Shown here piece after piece: positions 26,408-34,682 of a stretch of DNA of 64,000 nt. Numbering within the stretch: the stretch's first letter is position 1; each line of letters begins with the position of its first letter. The stretch comes from Bacillota bacterium (GTDB lineage: Bacteria > Bacillota > Clostridia > Acetivibrionales > DSM-1351), in NCBI GenBank assembly GCA_023460955.1, contig JAEWOH010000018.1, positions 124,001 to 188,000 on the forward strand, written 5' to 3'. The translations under genes were made by a program, and so were the position numbers. The notes below the pieces were generated by a model. It was not told the DNA's origin, ran no database searches, and saw nothing but the letters and a program-made list of their open reading frames with translations.

Positions 26408-27286
26408 ATGGAACAGGGAGTGAAAAGAGGTTATTTACATAATGATTTTAAATTTTTTCATTTGAAAGACAGGAAAAATATCCAGTTTGAACACCACTAT
26501 CACGATTTCAATAAAATAATAATATTTATTAATGGTAAGGTAAGTTATAGCATAGAAGGCAAATCTTACAGATTAAAGCCCTGGGATATTCTTTTTGTAC
26601 CCGGGTACCAGGTGCACAAGCCGATAATAGAACCCCAGGAGGAGTACGAAAGAATAGTAATATGGATAAACAATACTTTTCTTGAGGAGCATGGAAATGC
26701 AGAGAACAATCTTCTGACCTGTTTTAATACTGCTAGAGATAACAGACATCTTATAAGATTGGGTGAAAATTCCCTGAATTCAATCAAGGCTATTCTTAAT
26801 AAAATCGAATATGAAATAAAAAATAATCAGTTTGGGTCTGTTATAATGGGAAATTCCTTGTTTGTTCAGTTTATGGTATATGTGAACAGACTTCACCTTA
26901 AACCGGAAAAATCGGATGAGAGCATAGAGGTTGAGTATGACGAACAGATTCAGAAGGTTATTCAATACATAAATTCCAACCTTGACGGGGATTTAAGTAT
27001 AGCGACATTGGCGGCTTTATTTTATATAAACAAATTTTATCTGATGCATAAGTTTAAAGACAACACCGGATATTCCATACACAGCTATGTTACTAATAAA
27101 AGGCTTCAGAAAAGTGCCGAAGATATAAAGCTGGGAATGGCTCCCTCGGAAGCAGCAGCTAAATGCGGTTTTAATGATTACTCCAGTTTTGTAAGAGCTT
27201 TTTCGAAAATGTATGGAAGTGCTCCCAAAAAATATTACAAGGCTATTATGCAGCAAAAGGAGAATTACTTTCAGATTGAAGGCTGA
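26408..27286 (+). CDS. AraC-family transcriptional regulator (cupin + HTH)
   Basis: A 292-residue regulator with an N-terminal cupin-type ligand domain (HHYHDFNKIIIFINGKVSYSI, RLKPWDILFVPGYQVH) and a C-terminal double helix-turn-helix domain from about residue 185. The second helix-turn-helix carries AAKCGFNDYSSFVRAFSKMYGSAPKKY, the AraC signature. Such cupin-AraC proteins usually respond to sugars or small organic ligands. GGGAGG precedes the ATG. The gene is divergent from the EamA transporter and convergent with an SDR gene whose stop codon lies one base from its own. The regulated genes are probably these neighbours. Confidence 0.9.
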   Translation: MEQGVKRGYLHNDFKFFHLKDRKNIQFEHHYHDFNKIIIFINGKVSYSIEGKSYRLKPWDILFVPGYQVHKPIIEPQEEYERIVIWINNTFLEEHGNAENNLLTCFNTARDNRHLIRLGENSLNSIKAILNKIEYEIKNNQFGSVIMGNSLFVQFMVYVNRLHLKPEKSDESIEVEYDEQIQKVIQYINSNLDGDLSIATLAALFYINKFYLMHKFKDNTGYSIHSYVTNKRLQKSAEDIKLGMAPSEAAAKCGFNDYSSFVRAFSKMYGSAPKKYYKAIMQQKENYFQIEG

Positions 27287-27287
27287 A

Positions 27288-28058
27288 TTAATCATATATC
27301 ATTTTCTTGGTCATACCACCGTCAACCGTGAGATTTTCACCGGTGATAAAACCTGCTTTATCTGAGGCGAGAAATAGACAAGCCTGTGCTATATCGTCAG
27401 GCACTCCCACTCTTCCCACAGGGTGTTGCCGGTGTTCCTGCTCGGAAATTGTTGCCTGCTCTGCCAGAGAACTCTTCCTCCAGGAGGAGACATCTATCCA
27501 ACCGGGACTTATGGAGTTAATACGTATTCCATATTGTCCAAGTGAAACAGCCAAAGAATGCGTAAGAGCATAGATACCGCCTTTTGAGGCAGAGTAAGGC
27601 TCTGTATCAGGCTCTGACATGAAAGCTCTGGTAGAAGCCATATTGATAATAACCCCTGAACCCTGTGAACGCATGTAGGGAGCACAGAATTTTGCAGTGT
27701 AATACATGCCGGAAAGATTAACAGCTATTGCCCGGTCCCATTGTTCTACAGAAATATCAAAGATGTTTCCAAATCCCGAAACAGCAGCATTGTTAATCAG
27801 AATATCCACTGTTTTATATTTACTAATGGTTTTATCCACCATTTCTTTTACTGAATAGGAATTTGAAACATCAGTATTAATAAAGCAGGCTTCAAACCCG
27901 GCGTTTTTTATAAAGCATTCGTTTTCAAGACCTGCTTCCTCATCAACATCTGCTATTACGACCCGAGCTCCCTCCGCAGCAAAGGCTCTTGAAACGGCTC
28001 TGCCTATGCCTTGACCTCCGCCTGTAACTATAACTGTTTTGTGATAGAAATACGACAT
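27288..28058 (-). CDS. Short-chain dehydrogenase/reductase (SDR, glucose dehydrogenase-like)
   Basis: The 256-residue enzyme has a classic SDR layout: NAD(P)-binding GGGQGIGR (residues 13-20), NNAAVSG (89-95), catalytic Ser142, Tyr155 and Lys159 (YSASK), and a C-terminal GENLTVDGGM. Asp37/Asp39 after the second beta strand (VIADVDEE) favours NAD over NADP. Substrate classes include sugars, polyols, 3-oxoacyl groups and steroids; none can be assigned. The start has a ribosome binding site (GAGAGGAGC) upstream on the minus strand. It is convergent with the AraC-type gene with a one-base gap and no terminator between them, so the two messages must overlap at their 3' ends. Confidence 0.9.
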   Translation of the reverse strand: MSYFYHKTVIVTGGGQGIGRAVSRAFAAEGARVVIADVDEEAGLENECFIKNAGFEACFINTDVSNSYSVKEMVDKTISKYKTVDILINNAAVSGFGNIFDISVEQWDRAIAVNLSGMYYTAKFCAPYMRSQGSGVIINMASTRAFMSEPDTEPYSASKGGIYALTHSLAVSLGQYGIRINSISPGWIDVSSWRKSSLAEQATISEQEHRQHPVGRVGVPDDIAQACLFLASDKAGFITGENLTVDGGMTKKMIYD

Positions 28059-28120
28059 AATACCAAGCTCCTCTCTATATATTATTAATAGTTAACGTCA
28101 ATTATACGGCAACTAGCTTC

Positions 28121-28149
28121 TTGACATAATATTACTGATAAAATAACAT
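28121..28149 (+). promoter_or_regulatory. Promoter for the ThuA-like operon
   Basis: TTGACA (28121-28126) and TAACAT (28144-28149) with a 17-bp spacer. Confidence 0.6.
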
Positions 28150-28216
28150 GGTATCAAGGTATAAATATAAAAATGTGCTTATGCGATAAGATAACGCTGG
28201 GCTGAAGGAGACAAAT

Positions 28217-28873
28217 ATGCAGAAGAAAATTTTAACAATACTCGGAGATTTCTATCACAGCCATGATTTAGCCTTAACTGCAATAGAAAAAGCAGCTGAA
28301 GCATTGGAAAAGGCTACAGGAACAAAAATTGAAGTTGTTGATGCCTTTATTGATAATATAGAAAAATCACTCAATGAGAGCTTTGATCTTGTTGTGTTAT
28401 ACAAGGAAAACAGGGTAAATCCAAATGATGAAATAGTATTTAATTGGATGACCTCAGAAATTGAAGAAAAGGTAACTGAGTTTGTTTCAAAGGGTGGCAG
28501 CTGGTTTGCATGGCATTCCGGACTTGTCTTCTATGATAAGAATGATGCATATGTTGACATGGTTAAAGGATATTTTTTAAATCACCCTACAGAAAGAAAC
28601 GTAAAGTACGCTCCTGAGGCCAACGTAAATGCACTGGGTCCAAAAGAAACCTTCGAAGTCCTTGATGAACATTACTTTGTTAAAGCAATGCCCTTAGAAA
28701 ACAGTTTATTCCTAACCGCAGAATCGGACGAAGGCAAATGTGAAGCCGGATGGGCGCACCAATACGGACAAGGAAGAGTATGTGCGTTAACTCCGACTCA
28801 TGGTGAAGGAATGGAAAATCAGGAGATGCTTGACTTGCTGACACAATGCCTTAAGTGGTGTTTGAAATTATAA
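28217..28873 (+). CDS. ThuA-like domain protein
   Basis: A 218-residue protein with the ThuA fold (glutamine-amidotransferase-like, named after a trehalose-utilisation protein). Recognisable pieces are ILGDFYHSHDL at the N-terminus, DLVVLYKENR, GGSWFAWHSG (around residue 96-105), NHPTERNVKY and a C-terminal GWAHQYGQGRVCALTPTHGE. ThuA-family proteins are linked with sugar and keto-sugar metabolism, but a catalytic activity is not established for most. AAGGAGA precedes the ATG. It is followed after 18 bp by a secreted 5'-nucleotidase gene, so the two are probably one transcript. Confidence 0.85.
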   Translation: MQKKILTILGDFYHSHDLALTAIEKAAEALEKATGTKIEVVDAFIDNIEKSLNESFDLVVLYKENRVNPNDEIVFNWMTSEIEEKVTEFVSKGGSWFAWHSGLVFYDKNDAYVDMVKGYFLNHPTERNVKYAPEANVNALGPKETFEVLDEHYFVKAMPLENSLFLTAESDEGKCEAGWAHQYGQGRVCALTPTHGEGMENQEMLDLLTQCLKWCLKL

Positions 28874-28891
28874 ATAAATAAGTGAGGTTTT

Positions 28892-30859
28892 ATGAAATTC
28901 AGGAAATTTGGCTGGTTGCTGGTTATTTCTCTTGCGTTGGCAGCAATATTTTCTACAACAGGCATTGCTGCCGAAGAAGATAACCAAACTCTCAGAATAC
29001 TATTTACCCACGATATGCACGATCATTTTCTTCCAAACAAAGCAGATATGGGTGGGAAAATAATTAATTCCGGAGGCTACTCAAGATTGAAGTCTGCTAT
29101 AGACGAAGCGAGACAGGCCTTTCCGGAATCGGTGCTGGTGGATGGAGGAGACTATTCAATGGGAGACTTGTTTCAAACACTATTTTCCACTGAGGCCCCG
29201 GAACTTCGTATAATGGGGCTGTTGGGCTATGATGCGACCACCTTTGGAAACCACGAGTTTGATTTCAGGGACAGCGGACTGACCAGACATTTATATGCAG
29301 CCAGAAATAGCGGAGAAAAGCTTCCTGAAATAGTAAACTCAAATATACAGTTCCCACCGGAAGACAAAATGTCCAAAGATCTGCTGGATTTAAAAAATGC
29401 AATGACAGCCTTTGGAGTTAAGCCGTATACAATTTTGGAACGGAACGGACTTAAAATAGGCATATTCGGTTTGATCGGGAAAGATGCTGAAGATAGTGCG
29501 CCAATGACGAGCGTAGGCTTTCAAGATATAGTTTCAAGTGCTAAAAAGACTGTTCTTAAATTGAGAGAGCAGGAAAAGGTTGACCTGATTGTTTGCCTGT
29601 CTCATTCTGGAACTTCGAAGGATAAGTCTGAATCTGAGGATGAACAACTGGCTAACAAAGTTCCAGGTATAGATGTTATTATTAGTGGTCATACCCATAC
29701 AAGGCTTGATAAACCCATAATAGTTGGCAAAACAGTTATAGGCTCCTGCGGAGAATACGGCAATTACCTTGGAATTATTGATCTTGAACAAAAGACGGAT
29801 AAATCCTTTTCCTTAAAAGCTTATCAACTGAAACCAATTTCCGAGGATATTAATTGCGATCCCGGGATAGCAAAAACCATAGACAAATATAAAGAGGAAG
29901 TTCAACTAAGCTACCTTAATAATTTTAACCTGAAGTTTGATGACGTTTTAACGCAGTCACCTTTTAGTTTCATTCCTACCGATAAAATCGGACAGAAACT
30001 TGAGGAAGAGCCTTTAGGAAATCTTATCTCCGATGGATATATGTATTCGGTGAAAAAGGCTGAGGGTGATTTCTATGAACCTGTGGATGTTGCAGTTGTT
30101 GCGGCAGGAACTATGAGAGGGTCTCTGGTGAAAGGCCCGGTTACAGTTGAAGATGCGTTTATAGTTAGTTCACTTGGAACAGGACCTGACGGTGTTTCAG
30201 GTTATCCGCTTATTTCTGTTTACCTTACCGGAAAAGAGCTCATGGACTTGTGCGAGGTTGATGCTTCAGTATCACCTATAATGAGCAATGCACAGCTATA
30301 TATGGCAGGCATGAGCTATACTATTAATCCGAACAGGATGATATTCAACAGGGTAACCGATGCACACCTTATAAAAGCTGACGGTTCAGTTGAGGAATTG
30401 AAGCAGAACAAACTTTATAGGGTGGTAACAGGGCTTTATAATGCTCAAATGTTGTCAGTTGTAGGTGAAAAGTCTTTTGGTCTGTTATCTATTGTGCCAA
30501 AAGATAAAAAAGGCAGGACAATAACAGATTTTGAGAAACAAATAATATATGATAATTCAAATCCAGCAAAAAATGAGGTTAAGGAATGGCTGGCAATAGC
30601 ACAATACCTTAAAAGCTTTCCTGAAGTAAACGGTATAAGCCGGGTACCTGATTATTACAGCAAGCCACAGGGTAGAAAAATCCTTGATAATGATAAAAGC
30701 CTTGAAGCCATTTTAGGAAGTCCTAACAAAGTAGCACTTAAAATTTATTTAATTTTATTTATTGTTGTTGTTATTTTTGCGGTTATTATTTATTTTATAG
30801 TACGTTTAGGAAAATATTTGCATAGAAATAGAAAAAGGAACGGCTTAATAAAGTTTTAA
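28892..30859 (+). CDS. Cell-surface 5'-nucleotidase / metallophosphoesterase
   Basis: A 655-residue exported enzyme. The signal peptide is residues 1-27. The calcineurin-like metallophosphatase domain has ligands in THDMHDHF (Asp41, His43), DGGDYSMGD (Asp87), GNHEFD (119-124), CLSHSG and SGHTHT. The 5'-nucleotidase C-terminal domain (about 350-580) contains the substrate-stacking region. A C-terminal membrane helix followed by basic residues (GKYLHRNRKRN) anchors it to the membrane. The family hydrolyses nucleotides, UDP-sugars or 2',3'-cyclic nucleotides outside the cell for phosphate and nucleoside scavenging. The usual first ligand pattern D-x-H is present. It is likely cotranscribed with the ThuA-like gene and ends at a terminator. 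Confidence 0.9.
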   Translation: MKFRKFGWLLVISLALAAIFSTTGIAAEEDNQTLRILFTHDMHDHFLPNKADMGGKIINSGGYSRLKSAIDEARQAFPESVLVDGGDYSMGDLFQTLFSTEAPELRIMGLLGYDATTFGNHEFDFRDSGLTRHLYAARNSGEKLPEIVNSNIQFPPEDKMSKDLLDLKNAMTAFGVKPYTILERNGLKIGIFGLIGKDAEDSAPMTSVGFQDIVSSAKKTVLKLREQEKVDLIVCLSHSGTSKDKSESEDEQLANKVPGIDVIISGHTHTRLDKPIIVGKTVIGSCGEYGNYLGIIDLEQKTDKSFSLKAYQLKPISEDINCDPGIAKTIDKYKEEVQLSYLNNFNLKFDDVLTQSPFSFIPTDKIGQKLEEEPLGNLISDGYMYSVKKAEGDFYEPVDVAVVAAGTMRGSLVKGPVTVEDAFIVSSLGTGPDGVSGYPLISVYLTGKELMDLCEVDASVSPIMSNAQLYMAGMSYTINPNRMIFNRVTDAHLIKADGSVEELKQNKLYRVVTGLYNAQMLSVVGEKSFGLLSIVPKDKKGRTITDFEKQIIYDNSNPAKNEVKEWLAIAQYLKSFPEVNGISRVPDYYSKPQGRKILDNDKSLEAILGSPNKVALKIYLILFIVVVIFAVIIYFIVRLGKYLHRNRKRNGLIKF

Positions 30860-30904
30860 GTGATTTTCTACCTAACCCCAATAATTTTGATATTATTATC
30901 GGTC

Positions 30905-30938
30905 AAACCCTGTATAACAAGCGAATACAGGGTTTTTA
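30905..30938 (+). terminator. Terminator after 5'-nucleotidase gene
   Basis: A perfect 11-bp stem AAACCCTGTAT / ATACAGGGTTT with a nine-base loop and a following T run. Confidence 0.9.
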
Positions 30939-31012
30939 TTATATGTAGTTTTGAGCATCAAATAGAAAATATTTATATAAAAAATATATTTGGAAAAAAT
31001 TATATATACATC

Positions 31013-31104
31013 TTGACATGATATATCACAGCGTGATATATTATAAACACGATATATCACAACACGATATATTAAGCCTTGATATATCGGGCCGCGATAT
31101 TTGA
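31013..31104 (+). promoter_or_regulatory. padR promoter with six regularly spaced GATATATC boxes
   Basis: A -35 TTGACA (31013-31018) and a -10 TATATT (31037-31042, 18-bp spacer) lie inside an array of six boxes starting at 31020, 31035, 31051, 31066, 31081 and 31096, so spacing is 15-16 bp. The boxes read GATATATCA, GATATATTA, GATATATCA, GATATATTA, GATATATCG and GATATTTGA; the core GATATATC is self-complementary. The first two occupy the promoter spacer and -10. By position this is the operator of the PadR repressor encoded just downstream. Confidence 0.8.
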
Positions 31105-31143
31105 GATAATATTTAACACAATTTCTGTCAGAGGAGATGAAAT

Positions 31144-31485
31144 ATGAGGGAACAACTAAAAAAAACATATATGCCCATGACAGAATCGGCTTATTATATA
31201 CTGCTTTCACTAAAGGAACCCAGACACGGCTATGGAATAATACTGTATGTCAAGGAAATAACCAATGACCGGATTAGTCTGGGCGCAGGGACCATATACG
31301 GAACCTTGACAAAGTTTGAGAAGGACGGCTTGATAGAAACTGCCGGTGAAGAGGACAGGAGAAAGATATATAAGCTTACTGAAGATGGACATTGGCTGCT
31401 GGATGAAGAACTGAAGCGGATTGATGAACTTTATAGGAACGGACACTGTATTTTGGAGGGTGGAAGAAATGATCAGGGTGTTTAA
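31144..31485 (+). CDS. PadR-family transcriptional regulator
   Basis: A 113-residue winged-helix repressor with the PadR hallmarks: ESAYYILLSLKEPRHGYGI at residues 18-36, the GTIYGTLTKFEKDGLIE recognition region, and EDRRKIYKLTEDGHWLL in the wing. It is of the small (PadR-s2) subclass with one C-terminal dimerisation helix. These repressors often control multidrug or peptide exporters and respond to hydrophobic ligands. It lies directly behind the multi-box operator, so it is probably autoregulated. GAGGAGATG precedes its ATG. The DUF2812 gene overlaps its end by 17 bases, and an ABC-2 transporter follows. Confidence 0.93.
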   Translation: MREQLKKTYMPMTESAYYILLSLKEPRHGYGIILYVKEITNDRISLGAGTIYGTLTKFEKDGLIETAGEEDRRKIYKLTEDGHWLLDEELKRIDELYRNGHCILEGGRNDQGV

Positions 31486-31996
31486 ATGGTGGTGGGCATG
31501 GAATTATGAAGAAATAGAAAACTGGCTGGAAAAGATGGAGGCAGGTGGCCTCAGGCTTGTAGAAACAAGATGCAAAGGTGTTTTCTTTTACTTTGAAAAG
31601 TGTCACCCTACTAATGCCAGATACTGTATTGATTATCAGACAAAACTTACGCCCGAGTATCTGACAATCACTCATGACGACGGATGGAAACTGCATCAGA
31701 TAGGAATGGGTTGGTATATATTGAGAAAGGAATACAAGGATGAGAGACCTGAACTCTACACTGATTTTGAAGGCCTTATTGCCAGAAATAAATCACTGCT
31801 GACTATGTTTTTTGTTCTTGCCATCATTGAAGCAATTTGCCTTGGAAATTTAATATTAAACGTCTATAATTATCCAAGCCCGGTACTTATAGCTTATACT
31901 TCCATATTTGGTGCGGTGATTGTTGCTTTTTTAACATTCATAATTACAAACCTTCTTCTTCAGATAACCAAATTTAAAAATAAGACCAGCAAATAA
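31469..31996 (+). CDS. DUF2812 membrane protein
   Basis: A 175-residue protein beginning MIRVFKWWWAWNYEEIENWL, the conserved opening of DUF2812 proteins (F-x-x-W-x-x-x-x-E-x-W-L). The soluble N-terminal domain contains YFEKCHPTNARYCIDYQTK and DDGWKLHQIGMGWYILRKE, and the C-terminus has two membrane helices. The start is fixed by GGAGGGTGG nine bases upstream of ATG 31469; an in-frame ATG 48 bases earlier lies deep in padR. DUF2812 genes are recurrently paired with padR genes and may act as membrane-bound co-regulators or anti-repressors; that role is inference. It shares the padR transcript. Confidence 0.85.
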   Translation: MIRVFKWWWAWNYEEIENWLEKMEAGGLRLVETRCKGVFFYFEKCHPTNARYCIDYQTKLTPEYLTITHDDGWKLHQIGMGWYILRKEYKDERPELYTDFEGLIARNKSLLTMFFVLAIIEAICLGNLILNVYNYPSPVLIAYTSIFGAVIVAFLTFIITNLLLQITKFKNKTSK

Positions 31997-32135
31997 TAAG
32001 TATAGGTGATATAAGTAGAGCAAAAAAAGCTAAGCAAATAATAAGAACAGCAAATAACATGAACAGGACATTTAATCAGAATCCATCGTGAAGCATAACA
32101 ATGCAGCACGAAAAAATATTTAAGAGGTGATATAC

Positions 32136-33032
32136 TTGAGTTTAAGCGTCGAAAATGTCTCCAAGAGTTTTGGAGAAAAACTTGTGGTTGATAATATAAG
32201 CTTTGAGGCAAAGGAACCGGGTGTTTTTGGTTTGCTTGGTACAAACGGTGCCGGAAAAACAACCACAATCAGAATGATACTGAATATTGTAAAAAAGGAT
32301 AGCGGGGCTATCAAATGGAATAACAAGCCTGTGACAGAGCAAATAAAAAGCTTTGGCTATCTTCCGGAAGAAAGAGGGCTGTACCCGAAAGTAAAGATAT
32401 CCGAACAACTTATGTATTTTGCAAAACTCAGAGGAGTTAATCCTCAGAAAGCAAAGAAGGATATTGATTTTTGGCTTGAAAGGCTGGAAGCAACTCAATA
32501 CATAAACATGCCGGCCGAAAAACTGTCAAAAGGAAATCAGCAGAAAATTCAGTTTATTGCATCTATAATTCACGATCCGGAGCTGGTTTTTATGGATGAA
32601 CCTTTCAGCGGTCTTGATCCGGTAAATACAGATCTATTTAAAAGCGTAATATACGAACTGATAGATAAAAAGAAAATAATAATTATGTCCAGCCACCAAA
32701 TGGCAACAGTTGAAGAATTCTGTAAGGATATTGTATTACTGAAAAACGGAAATACAGTTTTAAAGGGCAATCTGAAAGAAATAAAGCACAGCTACGGAAG
32801 AACAAATCTTGTAATAAAATGTGAAGGAAATATTCCCGAGTTGGCTGCACAAGAGAATATCAGGGAATACAAGCAGAACGCAGAAAGCTTTGAATTCAAA
32901 ATTAAAAGTGAAGAACAGGCCTACAGATTGCTGGAAAAAATCTTAAGTCAGAGGCTGTTGCTAGATAAGTTCGAAATTAGGGAACCTTCATTGCATGAAA
33001 TATTTATTGAAAAGATGGGGGAAGCAAAATGA
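32136..33032 (+). CDS. ABC transporter ATP-binding protein (NatA-like)
   Basis: A 298-residue nucleotide-binding subunit with Walker A GTNGAGKTT, signature LSKGNQQKIQFIA, Walker B LVFMDEPFSGLDPVN and switch His in MSSHQMATVEEFC. The ~80-residue C-terminal extension is typical of NatA/CcmA-type exporters. The TTG start at 32136 has AAGAGGTG six bases upstream; a GTG nine bases earlier overlaps that site. Its stop overlaps the permease start (ATGA). A 139-bp AT-rich gap separates it from the DUF2812 gene with no terminator seen, so it is likely part of the PadR-controlled operon. Confidence 0.9.
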   Translation: MSLSVENVSKSFGEKLVVDNISFEAKEPGVFGLLGTNGAGKTTTIRMILNIVKKDSGAIKWNNKPVTEQIKSFGYLPEERGLYPKVKISEQLMYFAKLRGVNPQKAKKDIDFWLERLEATQYINMPAEKLSKGNQQKIQFIASIIHDPELVFMDEPFSGLDPVNTDLFKSVIYELIDKKKIIIMSSHQMATVEEFCKDIVLLKNGNTVLKGNLKEIKHSYGRTNLVIKCEGNIPELAAQENIREYKQNAESFEFKIKSEEQAYRLLEKILSQRLLLDKFEIREPSLHEIFIEKMGEAK

Positions 33033-34312
33033 GAGATTTTTTAGAAGTTTTTAAATATACCTTTAAAGAAAATATCAGAAAAAAGTCATTTATTATTTCA
33101 ACAGTCGTTATTTTAGTATTTATAGTGGCAGCTATGGTAATTCCGGCAATTGTCACCGATTCAAAGGCAGCTGATGGGACAAATGGTGAAGGACAAAAGG
33201 CTGCCATATCAAATGAAAACAAAAGTAGCCTATACCTTTTAGACAAAAGCGGAGTTTATACTGATAAACTTGATGAACTTCAAAAACAGTTTATGGATTA
33301 CAATGTTAAGCCTTTGTCAGAGGATAAGCTGGAAAGTACAAAAAAAGAGATTAAGCAAGAAGGAAAAGACTATCTGGTGGTTGTTGAAGAACAGGCTTCT
33401 ACCTTGAAGCTGGACTATTTTACACAACAGTATATGGAAGGTCCTGATCCTGATAGAATAAACAGAGTCTTTAAAAGCATTTACTCAACAAAGCTGCTGC
33501 AGTCTGAAAAGGTTTCTGACGACGTTATTACCAAAGCCCTGGGCGATTTAAATATAAATGTCAATGCTCTTGGCAAAAGCAAGCTTGGCGGTTACATCAG
33601 CAGTATTGCAATAACAATAATTCTTTTCTTTGCAGTATATTTCTATGGTTATGGTGTTTCGATGTCTGTAGCCTCTGAAAAAACCTCCCGTGTAATGGAA
33701 CTCCTTGTAACTTCGGTTAAGCCATCAAAAATTATCCTCGGTAAGACTGCAGGAATGGGGTTGATAGGACTTATACAAATGGCTGCGATTCTGATTGTAG
33801 GAGCTGTAACTTATATTGCAGTTTTCCCTGATAAATTCACTATTGACGGTATGCCTATTGAGTTTTCAGGTTTTACACCATTAAGTATGATATTGATAAT
33901 AATCTACTTCATCCTTGGCTATACGCTATACGCTTTGATGAATGCTGTTGTAGGAGCAACGGTCAGTAAGGCTGAAGATGTTCAGTCAGCCATGATGCCA
34001 ATGTCCTTTATAGCAATAATATCTTTCTATTTCTCGTATGGAACCTTTGCTATACCAGATAGTTCAATGGCAATGGTAGCATCATTAATACCTTTTACAG
34101 CACCATTTTCAATTCCATCAAGACTTATGGGGACAGATGTTCCACTCTGGCAAATCGGTTTATCCCTACTTATACTGGTTGCGTCGATTTGGCTGATTGG
34201 TACACTTTCAATAAAACTTTATTCGTATGCTGTGTTGCATTACGGTGATAGACTCAAAATTGGAAAATTATTTGAAATGTCAAAAGGAGAGAAATCATAT
34301 GAAAAAGCTTAA
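33029..34312 (+). CDS. ABC-2 type permease (NatB-like)
   Basis: A 427-residue permease with one N-terminal membrane helix (about 20-43), a ~140-residue external loop rich in charged residues, and six helices from about residue 190. It contains EKTSRVMELLVTSVKPSKIILGK (about residue 215-240), the hallmark of NatB/YhaP-type ABC-2 permeases. The family exports Na+ or unknown small molecules. It overlaps the ATPase gene by four bases and, at its 3' end, a small membrane protein gene by 14 bases. Confidence 0.9.
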   Translation: MRDFLEVFKYTFKENIRKKSFIISTVVILVFIVAAMVIPAIVTDSKAADGTNGEGQKAAISNENKSSLYLLDKSGVYTDKLDELQKQFMDYNVKPLSEDKLESTKKEIKQEGKDYLVVVEEQASTLKLDYFTQQYMEGPDPDRINRVFKSIYSTKLLQSEKVSDDVITKALGDLNINVNALGKSKLGGYISSIAITIILFFAVYFYGYGVSMSVASEKTSRVMELLVTSVKPSKIILGKTAGMGLIGLIQMAAILIVGAVTYIAVFPDKFTIDGMPIEFSGFTPLSMILIIIYFILGYTLYALMNAVVGATVSKAEDVQSAMMPMSFIAIISFYFSYGTFAIPDSSMAMVASLIPFTAPFSIPSRLMGTDVPLWQIGLSLLILVASIWLIGTLSIKLYSYAVLHYGDRLKIGKLFEMSKGEKSYEKA

Positions 34313-34514
34313 TATTTATCATACGCTGGGTTTACTTTGTATTAGTGTGTTTTTGGCTTCAAGTCGCGTAAGTTTTATGCCGGAATTTATTAAAGGCTGT
34401 CTGGCGGGAACGGGTATATTCCTGACTTTAATAGGAGTATATGCGTACAATCACGATATTTCTAAACTAAAGAAATGGAAAATCAAATTACTTAAATCAT
34501 TCAGCGCAAAATAA
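34299..34514 (+). CDS. Small two-helix membrane protein, last gene of the PadR operon
   Basis: A 71-residue protein (MKKLNIYHTLGLLCISVFLA) with two membrane segments (about 9-22 and 32-50) and a basic C-terminus. ATG 34299 has AAAGGAGA nine bases upstream and starts inside the end of the permease gene. The overlap and a perfect terminator directly behind it show that it closes the operon. No family recognised; it could be an accessory subunit of the transporter. Confidence 0.7.
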   Translation: MKKLNIYHTLGLLCISVFLASSRVSFMPEFIKGCLAGTGIFLTLIGVYAYNHDISKLKKWKIKLLKSFSAK

Positions 34515-34516
34515 AA

Positions 34517-34546
34517 TTGAGAGGATGAAAATCCTCTCAATAATTT
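34517..34546 (+). terminator. Terminator of the PadR/ABC operon
   Basis: A perfect 10-bp stem TTGAGAGGAT / ATCCTCTCAA with a GAAA tetraloop, followed by TAATTTTA. Confidence 0.85.
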
Positions 34547-34682
34547 TATGTCTACTAGTTCTCATGCTTGAAATATACTATATTGTCTGGGTTAAATAAT
34601 GAAATAGTTTGGTAAATTATGTCCCCTCACTAAAGCAATTGGAATATGATGATATTGCGAACAGTTTATTTAGGAGGAGCTA

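Noticed and set aside
31020..31104. GATATATC array as CRISPR or transposon end
   Set aside because: Repeats are too short and lie within a normal promoter ahead of padR.
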